A DNA stretch of 8,825 nucleotides from Myxococcales bacterium UBA1203 (GTDB lineage Bacteria > Myxococcota > Myxococcia > Myxococcales > UBA5297): positions 19,552 to 28,376 of the forward strand of contig DBXV01000010.1 in the NCBI GenBank assembly GCA_002309695.1, given 5' to 3'. The notes beneath the pieces were generated by a model that made no database searches, was not told the DNA's origin, and saw nothing but the letters and a program-made list of their open reading frames with translations. The number at the start of each line of letters is the position of its first letter. Position 1 is the first letter of the stretch. Shown here in pieces: positions 1 through 5,035 of the stretch. Both the position numbers and the translations under genes were made by a program.

Positions 1-1
1 T

Positions 2-598
2 GCCGGCGGTTCGGCAGGCGGCTCGTGCGGAACCATCTATATTCTCGGCGATGTCGCCGTGGAAGCGGGCCACGGCGTGAATGGCCAGGCGGGAAGCGCG
101 GGCTCCCGCGGCAACTATGCGTTTCGCGACGGCCACGGGGACGACTATCTGTCCGGCGGCGGCGGCGGCGGCGGTGCGGGCGGCCACGGCGGCAATGCCA
201 TCGGCATCATGTACGGCTGCACGCGCAGCGGCGTTGAGCTCTCCAAAATCACGCTGGCAGAGGGCGGCAATCAGATGGGCTGCGGCATCGAGATCTCAGA
301 CAGCCTGTACAACGATTTCCACTGCTACAGTGACCTCAGCTCGCGCATTAGTCTCAAGAAGGGCAGCGGCAAGGCCAGCGGCACGGCTGGAAATGCTGGC
401 AAAGTCGAGGGCAGCGGCAATCTGCAGAACCTCACAGGCGGCTCGGGCGGCGCAGGCGGCACAACGGATTCCACCGACAATCAGGGCGTGGCCATGGAGT
501 TCATGTATGTCCATGGAATAATAACAACTCCCCCGACAGGCTGGCCTTCCAACGTGCCTTATACGATGACCCCGAAAGTGCTGGATTATCAGCAATAA
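2..598 (+). CDS. Glycine-rich surface-type protein, C-terminal part (5' end outside window)
   Basis: The frame is open from the left edge and ends at TAA 596-598, so only the last 198 codons are seen. A GTG at 59 could be read as a start, but coding sequence of the same character continues upstream of it, so it is almost certainly internal. The protein is rich in Gly, Ser, Ala and Asn, with GG-x-GG runs, a stretch of seven glycines encoded by a GGC run (155-175), and short hydrophobic strands between the glycine loops. This pattern suits a beta-solenoid or a glycine-rich passenger of a secreted or surface protein. Several cysteines could form disulfides outside the cytoplasm. The last 45 residues lose the glycine bias and look like a folded end. 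I do not recognise a named family. The terminator at 626-664 closes the transcript. Confidence 0.75.
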   Translation, partial: AGGSAGGSCGTIYILGDVAVEAGHGVNGQAGSAGSRGNYAFRDGHGDDYLSGGGGGGGAGGHGGNAIGIMYGCTRSGVELSKITLAEGGNQMGCGIEISDSLYNDFHCYSDLSSRISLKKGSGKASGTAGNAGKVEGSGNLQNLTGGSGGAGGTTDSTDNQGVAMEFMYVHGIITTPPTGWPSNVPYTMTPKVLDYQQ

Positions 599-625
599 AA
601 AGCAGCCATTCGCAACAGTACAAAG

Positions 626-664
626 AATCCCCCTCTCCGGAACACTGGAGAGGGGGATTTTTTT
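626..664 (+). terminator. Intrinsic terminator after the glycine-rich gene
   Basis: A perfect 13-bp stem (626-638 with 647-659) encloses an 8-base loop and runs directly into a T tract (658-664). It lies 28 bases after the stop codon of the upstream gene, so it ends that transcript. The A-rich bases before the stem could also allow some termination from the other strand. Confidence 0.92.
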
Positions 665-823
665 ATACGAATGGCCTCAGACTCAGCTCCTGACGGCGAC
701 GATCTGCTGCTTCCCGGAAAAAAACGGAAAAAGTCTTCAAGAAATTATTTTTGAGGTTGCCAAACAGACCGAAAAGACTTACATTCATCATCGAACGTAG
801 GAACGTGGAGCTCTTCATCATCC
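665..823 (+). other. Gene-free stretch, probable left edge of the mobile-element remnant
   Basis: No convincing gene lies here. A 27-codon frame from ATG 671 to TGA 752-754 has no ribosome binding site. The frame of the phage-like protein is open from 755, but the first ATG is at 824 and has only a distant GGAG (807-810) before it. The other two forward frames also show short coding-like stretches. This fits degraded mobile-element DNA whose 5' part was lost. No clear promoter is seen. Confidence 0.4.
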
Positions 824-2812
824 ATGGTATCTTCGTTCAAGACAGCAGTCGATATTTCGGAACTCGCCAAAGGCGGATTGTCCATCACGACAATCAAAAA
901 CTTCACAGGCGACCCGAAACAAATTCTGCTAAATGTTCTTTCCAAAGAAGACCTGATTGACCTGCTAAAATGGGAGGCACCAAATGAGCGCGTTCTTCCT
1001 CAATTCAGTCGAACAAATGTCAATGATGTCGTCCGTTCTGACACGTCAGGTGACGAAAGACATGGTGTCGGAACTGAACGGATATTACGGCCCTCAGCCG
1101 ATGGTGCCCTGCCTGAAAGACTTCGAAGCGCTTCTGTATCCCCCGATGAAGGACAAAACACATCTTCTGGACGGCCGGACACTGGAAGAGACCTGGCCGG
1201 AACGGAAGGCGAAGATTCTGGCTCTGCCGGACCGTCCTCCGGAGGACTTGTTTCTGAAGCAGTTAGAAATCGACAAGAAGAAATGGGAGGAGAGAGAGGA
1301 ACGCAAGAGGCTGTTCAAGAAGTATCGTCCGAATTACGTTCCGGAAATCGACTGGGACAGCGGAGACTAACCGGAGGAAATCAAAATGAAATCTCAGACG
1401 AAGAATTTGAATCAGCAAAGAATGAGTTTAGACGAATACAAGAAGAAAGCCGGAGAATATCTCCTGACGATTTATCCAAATTGCAATCCAGCAGAGTGGA
1501 CTTCGACAATTTCAAACGGATGGTGGGAACAATATATGGAAGACTTCTCGCCGGAAACAGCAATGCAAGGCATTCTGAGTGGGTTAATCTAAGTCATATA
1601 AATGAAACCAAGGGTATAAAAAGCAATTTCAAACTTGCTCAGATAGACGGTTCTCTGTTCCACGACATTTTTGAGGTCAACAAACGCTATTTGCCCAACG
1701 GCGAACTTGTTGACCTGCATGACAGCTACGACGACTGCAAATGCTTCCTGTCGGATGACGGGCTTTGCGGCTTTGCCGTAGAGCCCGACGGTAATCTTGT
1801 CAGCGTGTTTTCGCTGAATCCCTCTGACAAAAGAGGGTTTCTGTATGCCATCAGGGATTTTGTCAGGCAGCAGGGCGCTTCGCATCTCGACGCCTACGCA
1901 AGCTCCCGGCAAAACCTTGAGACAATCTACAAGAAGACGCTGGGATTCCATGTGGCCAGTGAAATGGCCTACAACATGGAATTTGACCATGATGACATTG
2001 CCGCGAATCACGGCACGCCGAACATCGTCTTCATGGTTGACCATGAAACGGAACGCAAAGCGTTTGACGGTGATTCGTATGACGAGGCTAAAGCCTGGCA
2101 AAAGGAAAACCTTGACACGACACTTCACCAGGACACTCGCGGCAAGACGGTGATTTCCGCCAAGGACGGCCGGAAGGCATTCCGGCTGCTGTTAAGTGAC
2201 GACGCCGACATTTCGACGCTGGCGCATGAGATTGCGCACATCTGGTTCGTCCAGTTCGCTGATTTTGCGGTCACTGAGAACGCATCGAAGGCCGTCAAGG
2301 ACGACTATCGGCGAATCCTAGAGTTCTTGGGCGCAAAGCAGGGCGAGTCATTCAGTGAGGACCAACAGGAGAAGTTTGCCCGCGGCTTCGAGTTGTTTTT
2401 GATGGAGGGAGATGCTCCGTCCAAGGAAATGGAGCGCCCCTTCAATCGCTTCAAGAAGTGGTTGGGCGGCATCTATCGGAAAATAAAAAAAACGGCAGGA
2501 AGCACGCGGTTTCCTGCCGTTTTCATTATATATTTACTTTATAAATTACAGCTAATTATTCAGGTAATTATTGATGAATTCATCCCAGTTGGATTTGGAG
2601 GTCCACGGGGCCTGTTTGTAGAGGGTCAGGTCCGTGCGGCCGTAATTCCCATAAAAATCCTCCGGGAAGAAGATGGCCAGACCATACGCATTTTCATAAC
2701 TGACCGTCGACAACCAGCTGGTGGTATTATTTGTTTTACTGATAATAATTGTCTTTTTCAGCTGGGTTACCAGGTTCGATGCGGCGGTTTTCAGGTCAGA
2801 GGAAATGCCTGA
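824..2812 (+). CDS. Remnant of a phage/mobile-element polyvalent protein: GNAT-like segment plus HEIAH zinc-protease segment, truncated 3'
   Basis: Open frame of 662 codons. Residues 1-55 are an unrecognised folded-looking segment. Residues 55-220 are hydrophilic, rich in Gly, Ser, Arg, Glu and Asp, like the linkers of large polyvalent phage proteins. Residues about 305-404 resemble the GNAT-like domain of such proteins (LDAYASS, a predicted helix, LGF, then IVFMVDHE). Residues about 448-555 carry a gluzincin-type motif, HEIAH at 468-472, followed by a KFARGFELFLMEGDAPS stretch and KKWLGGIYRK, a combination I know from phage polyvalent metallopeptidase segments. Conserved character stops near residue 555, where the DNA becomes the terminator hairpin of the facing gene. 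The rest of the frame is antisense to that gene (2552-2812) and is almost surely not a native C-terminus. The start is weak: ATG 824 lacks a good ribosome site, and the frame is open back to 755, so the 5' end is probably also lost. No other mobile genes flank it. It is likely a decaying fragment, although the frame is intact. Confidence 0.6.
   Translation: MVSSFKTAVDISELAKGGLSITTIKNFTGDPKQILLNVLSKEDLIDLLKWEAPNERVLPQFSRTNVNDVVRSDTSGDERHGVGTERILRPSADGALPERLRSASVSPDEGQNTSSGRPDTGRDLAGTEGEDSGSAGPSSGGLVSEAVRNRQEEMGGERGTQEAVQEVSSELRSGNRLGQRRLTGGNQNEISDEEFESAKNEFRRIQEESRRISPDDLSKLQSSRVDFDNFKRMVGTIYGRLLAGNSNARHSEWVNLSHINETKGIKSNFKLAQIDGSLFHDIFEVNKRYLPNGELVDLHDSYDDCKCFLSDDGLCGFAVEPDGNLVSVFSLNPSDKRGFLYAIRDFVRQQGASHLDAYASSRQNLETIYKKTLGFHVASEMAYNMEFDHDDIAANHGTPNIVFMVDHETERKAFDGDSYDEAKAWQKENLDTTLHQDTRGKTVISAKDGRKAFRLLLSDDADISTLAHEIAHIWFVQFADFAVTENASKAVKDDYRRILEFLGAKQGESFSEDQQEKFARGFELFLMEGDAPSKEMERPFNRFKKWLGGIYRKIKKTAGSTRFPAVFIIYLLYKLQLIIQVIIDEFIPVGFGGPRGLFVEGQVRAAVIPIKILREEDGQTIRIFITDRRQPAGGIICFTDNNCLFQLGYQVRCGGFQVRGNA
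972..977 (+). promoter_or_regulatory. Shine-Dalgarno site for the nested ORF at 984
   Basis: GGGAGG lies 6 bases before ATG 984. The site is stronger than anything before ATG 824 and supports independent translation of the nested frame. Confidence 0.6.
984..1370 (+). CDS. Nested 128-residue protein in an alternative frame of the phage-like gene
   Basis: This frame lies entirely inside the long 824-2812 frame, shifted by one base. Evidence that it is real: a strong Shine-Dalgarno site; GC at third codon positions of about 69 percent by hand count, as expected of a gene in a GC-rich genome; and a natural protein composition with Trp, Tyr, Pro and hydrophobic positions. Residues about 23-60 (TKDMVSELNGYYGPQP, then a FEALLYPP segment) look like a compact domain. 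Residues about 95-117 form a Lys/Glu-rich predicted helix, and the C-terminus is acidic and ends in DWDSGD. There is no signal peptide or membrane segment, so it should be cytoplasmic. I do not recognise the family. A phage-type accessory protein is the best guess. It may be the original gene here, with the surrounding long frame overprinted, or the reverse. Confidence 0.6.
   Translation: MSAFFLNSVEQMSMMSSVLTRQVTKDMVSELNGYYGPQPMVPCLKDFEALLYPPMKDKTHLLDGRTLEETWPERKAKILALPDRPPEDLFLKQLEIDKKKWEEREERKRLFKKYRPNYVPEIDWDSGD
1373..1377 (+). promoter_or_regulatory. Shine-Dalgarno site for the nested ORF at 1386
   Basis: GGAGG lies 8 bases before ATG 1386 and 3 bases after the stop codon of the preceding nested frame. 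This is the usual arrangement of two translationally linked genes. Confidence 0.6.
1386..1592 (+). CDS. Second nested small protein, 68 residues
   Basis: It is in the same frame as the 984-1370 gene and begins 16 bases after it, with its own GGAGG. The whole gene again overlaps the long phage-like frame. The protein has a basic N-terminal tail (residues 1-12), then a predicted helical domain with MSLDEYKKKAGEYLL, an NPAEW turn, a WW pair near residues 47-48, and a closing FSPETAMQGILSGLI helix. It has no signal peptide. The family is not recognised. The order and spacing suggest it is co-translated with its upstream partner from one message. GC at third positions is lower than in the upstream ORF, so the case rests more on the ribosome site and protein character. 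Confidence 0.52.
   Translation: MKSQTKNLNQQRMSLDEYKKKAGEYLLTIYPNCNPAEWTSTISNGWWEQYMEDFSPETAMQGILSGLI
2481..2523 (-). terminator. Intrinsic terminator of the first clostripain-type gene (functions best on minus strand)
   Basis: A perfect 13-bp stem (2489-2501 with 2511-2523) encloses a 9-base loop. Read on the minus strand it is followed by a run of eight T (complement of 2485-2492), the usual signature, 29 bases after the stop of the 2552-4420 gene. On the plus strand only four T follow the stem, so it may also weakly stop transcription from the phage-like remnant. Confidence 0.9.
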
Positions 2813-4420
2813 GGATTTGCTGGCACTCACCTTCTCTGCAAAATGCCTCAAATCCACGTGCTCTTCATACTCGAATGACTGGACGCTGCCGCGAATGTCC
2901 GAGATGGCACTTCTGCCCGATGATGATGAAATCGTCGATTTCAGCTGCACGGCAAAGGCGTCCAGCTTTGTATGCAGAGCGTCCATCGTGGAGAGGTCCG
3001 TCAGCGACAGGGTGGAATTGTCTGAATCCTCGTCGTGATAGGCATTGACGATGGCCTTTCCCAAATCCACCGCGCTCATTGAGGGCTTGTCCGACAGCTT
3101 ACTGAGGAATTTATCCCAGGGCCAGCCGGGACCCGGCTCAGTTTCCTCGGAGCCCACCAGATACAGCGCATAATCCTGCGAGGCGGCGGCCACCTCATAC
3201 ATACCCATGAGGCAGGCGTCGAAGCCCACGATGTCCAGCTTCTGGCCGGTCACCTCGACAATGGCCGCCAGGGCTTTTCCGTAATCGCCGTTGGAAACCA
3301 TAATGCCTTCCGCGTCGCTGACCGAGGTGTGGTCGTCCGAGGCAAAATCCCTGAACCCGTTCAGCTTGCGGCAGCGGCCGGCCGAGCTGCCGTCCTTCCA
3401 TCCGCTGCCATGGTCCCACATGAACAGACCGTAGTGCTGTGCGGGATAATTTTTGGCCGCCCACACGCCAAAGCGCTTGAGCGTCTGCCAGTCATTCATG
3501 GACGCCTCGCCATTGCTGACGATTTCGGAAGCGTCCAGATCCAGCTGCGTCTTTGTGCCGCCGCTGATTTTGTAGAGCTTCGTGTCCTTCCTTCCGTCCT
3601 GGTCATAGAGGACAATCAGGTTCACGAGGTCCTTCTCTTTCAGCGCCAGCATTTCTTTCAGGTCCGATGAGGCATAATCGCTCAGGTTATTGTCGCCGTC
3701 CAGGAAGACCATCAGGGTCCAGATCGTCAGCTCCTTCTTATCTGTGCAGGTTCCCTCATGAATAATATATCCGTCCACGCATTCACAGACCGCCGTTCCC
3801 TTCGCGTCCGTACATTCTGAATGGGGGTCGCTGGCGGCGCAGTCCAGGTCGGCCGTGGCGCAGTTGGCGGTGCAGGTGCCGTCCAGGTCATTGTCCTGAT
3901 AGCCCTCAGCGCAGGAGCATTGAATCGTGCCCGTGCTGTCATCGCAGAGCGCATTTTCTCCGCAGCTGTCGGCTGCACAGGCGGGCAGGCACTTTCCGTC
4001 CTCATCCTTGTCCTGATAGCCCGCAGCACAGACGCACTGGGCCAGGCCGCTCACATCGCTGCATTCCTCGCCGGTATCGCAGTCCAGATTCGCGTGCGCG
4101 CAGTCATCGGCACATTCACCGTCGCCGTCGTTGTCCTGCTGACCTTCGGCGCAGCGAATGACGCACGTCCCGCCCTCAGCGGGTTCATATCCGTCGGCGC
4201 ATTCACCACACCTGAACCCCACATAGCCCTTGTCGCAAATGCAGGCCGGAGCGCCTTCCCACATGATGCAGTGACCAAAGCTGCCGCAGCTGATTTCTTC
4301 ACAGGTGCTGGGAGTTGGATCGTCCACAGGCGTGTCTTCTCCGCCGCAGGCAGCCAGAAGCGCCAGAGACGCTGAGGCCGCAAGCAGGCGCACCGCTGCC
4401 CATCCAGTTTTTTGTTTCAT
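2552..4420 (-). CDS. Clostripain-family (peptidase C11-like) lipoprotein with EGF-like, Ca-loop modules
   Basis: 622 residues. The N-terminus has a signal peptide with a lipobox (LLAAC, lipidated Cys25 predicted), so the protein should be anchored in a membrane facing out of the cytoplasm. A short Asp/Pro/Thr linker follows. Residues about 40-226 are cysteine-rich EGF-like modules. Three of them contain a D-x-D-x-D-G loop followed by a cysteine (from residues 96, 137 and 176), as in calcium-binding loops. The catalytic domain runs from about 231 to the end: strand WTLMVFLDGDNNL, His337 in the WDHGSGW motif and Cys403 in the FDACLM motif. These are the expected His/Cys dyad of clan CD peptidases such as clostripain, which cut after basic residues. 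Both are present, so the enzyme is probably active; its substrate is unknown. The start is ATG 4418-4420, with GAAGGA 8 bases upstream. It shares its catalytic fold with the gene at 5036-7057. A hairpin with a T-run sits in its leader. Confidence 0.9.
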   Translation of the reverse strand: MKQKTGWAAVRLLAASASLALLAACGGEDTPVDDPTPSTCEEISCGSFGHCIMWEGAPACICDKGYVGFRCGECADGYEPAEGGTCVIRCAEGQQDNDGDGECADDCAHANLDCDTGEECSDVSGLAQCVCAAGYQDKDEDGKCLPACAADSCGENALCDDSTGTIQCSCAEGYQDNDLDGTCTANCATADLDCAASDPHSECTDAKGTAVCECVDGYIIHEGTCTDKKELTIWTLMVFLDGDNNLSDYASSDLKEMLALKEKDLVNLIVLYDQDGRKDTKLYKISGGTKTQLDLDASEIVSNGEASMNDWQTLKRFGVWAAKNYPAQHYGLFMWDHGSGWKDGSSAGRCRKLNGFRDFASDDHTSVSDAEGIMVSNGDYGKALAAIVEVTGQKLDIVGFDACLMGMYEVAAASQDYALYLVGSEETEPGPGWPWDKFLSKLSDKPSMSAVDLGKAIVNAYHDEDSDNSTLSLTDLSTMDALHTKLDAFAVQLKSTISSSSGRSAISDIRGSVQSFEYEEHVDLRHFAEKVSASKSSGISSDLKTAASNLVTQLKKTIIISKTNNTTSWLSTVSYENAYGLAIFFPEDFYGNYGRTDLTLYKQAPWTSKSNWDEFINNYLNN

Positions 4421-4435
4421 GTCTGTTGTCCTTCA

Positions 4436-4468
4436 AAAATGGCGGCATTGCTCGGCCTCAATGCCGCC
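4436..4468 (-). promoter_or_regulatory. Leader hairpin with T-run upstream of the first clostripain gene (attenuator-like)
   Basis: A perfect 10-bp inverted repeat (4441-4450 with 4459-4468, 8-base loop) is followed on the minus strand by ATTTTTG, only about 20 bases before the start codon and just before the GAAGGA ribosome site. It has the form of a weak intrinsic terminator inside a 5' leader. A second small 6-bp stem lies further upstream (4533-4538 with 4545-4550). No leader peptide or known riboswitch was recognised. It could instead be a 5' stabilising hairpin. Confidence 0.5.
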
Positions 4469-4596
4469 CCGGTTGTGGTCAAAACATTCAAAAGAGCTGC
4501 TGTTGTACTATTTCTTCCGATTTTACTGCGCACAGCGGAAATGACCGCTGCGTCCGCCGAACAAAACTCTGATTCATCCGGTCTGAAATCGTTTTC

Positions 4597-4636
4597 AAAA
4601 AAATAAGCGGGGGGCGGCTCATCTGTGGACGCCCCC
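4597..4636 (-). terminator. Probable intrinsic terminator after the SFPD-repeat gene
   Basis: A 7-bp GC-only stem (4610-4616 with 4630-4636) with a 13-base loop is followed on the minus strand, after six bases, by seven T (complement of 4597-4603). It lies 37 bases after the stop codon at 4673. The gap between stem and T-run makes it weaker than the other terminators here. Confidence 0.6.
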
Positions 4637-4672
4637 ATATTCCTGTTTTTTTATTTTCTCTGCGGCTGAGCA

Positions 4673-4924
4673 TCAGCTCTCAAAATAAATCTCAAAGTCC
4701 TGAAAGCTGGTGACTTTTTGCAGCTTCACGTCGGGGAAGGAGCTGTCTTCCTTGTATTTGATAATTACCGATGAAACCGCGAACGATTTATCCGAAGCAG
4801 CCTTGATTTTATAATCCGGAAAACTGTCCACGAATTTAATTTTAATATCCGGGAAAGAATTGTCCCGTTTGAAAACGATTTTCTTGCCCTTGTATTTCGC
4901 CAGATCGTCCTTGCGCATTCCCAT
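4673..4924 (-). CDS. Small SFPD-repeat protein, 83 residues (DUF6150-like style)
   Basis: The protein is built from short beta-strand repeats around an S-F-P-D core: SFPD at residues 23-26, 34-37 and 62-65, and degenerate copies SFAV at 47-50 and SFQD at 73-76, spaced 11 to 15 residues apart. Between them are alternating hydrophobic and Lys/Asp strands (DIKIKFVD, DYKIKA, DVKLQKV). This looks like a small all-beta solenoid or sheet. I recall small proteins of this SFPD style, and the DUF6150 type looks similar, but I cannot confirm membership. There is no signal peptide, so cytoplasmic. Start ATG 4922-4924 has AGGAAGG 7 bases upstream; a second ATG two codons in is less well placed. It lies 111 bases after the second clostripain gene on the same strand and is followed by its own probable terminator. 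The function is unknown. Confidence 0.75.
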   Translation of the reverse strand: MGMRKDDLAKYKGKKIVFKRDNSFPDIKIKFVDSFPDYKIKAASDKSFAVSSVIIKYKEDSSFPDVKLQKVTSFQDFEIYFES

Positions 4925-4965
4925 GATGAAACCTTCCTGATTGTGTTCATTCAGTTCAATTCAAT

Positions 4966-4981
4966 GCCGCGAAAGCGCGGC
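4966..4981 (-). terminator. Possible weak terminator after the second clostripain gene
   Basis: A 6-bp stem (4966-4971 with 4976-4981), GC-only, with a 4-base loop, lies in the gap between the second clostripain gene and the SFPD gene. On the minus strand it is followed only by ATTGAATTGAA, not a real T-run. It may just as well be a processing or stabilising hairpin, leaving open co-transcription of the two genes. Confidence 0.3.
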
Positions 4982-5035
4982 CGAGGCGCCGTCAGGCCCA
5001 TTCCCGGCGGGCACGATTCAGCCAAAAAACGGATT

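Noticed and set aside
671..754. 27-codon plus-strand frame before the phage-like gene
   Set aside because: It has no Shine-Dalgarno sequence, is short, and has a low-complexity C-terminus; it may be mobile-element debris but cannot be supported as a gene.
745..945. 66-codon minus-strand frame opposite the start of the phage-like gene
   Set aside because: It lacks a ribosome site, and the plus frame there continues into clearly coding sequence; it is a shadow.
1589..2128. 179-codon minus-strand frame opposite the GNAT-like segment
   Set aside because: The plus frame carries recognisable GNAT-like sequence with normal codon use; the minus frame has no known motif or ribosome site.
2491..2812. 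Native C-terminus of the phage-like protein
   Set aside because: This part translates a terminator hairpin and the antisense of the facing gene, so it is accidental read-through.
3821..4375. 184-codon plus-strand frame, Ala/Val-rich
   Set aside because: It is antisense to the cysteine-rich repeats of the protease; its apparent repeats are only the reflection of those modules.
4417..4638. 73-codon minus-strand frame covering the leader of the first protease
   Set aside because: It runs through a terminator and the leader hairpin, has no ribosome site, and overlaps the start of the real gene in another frame.
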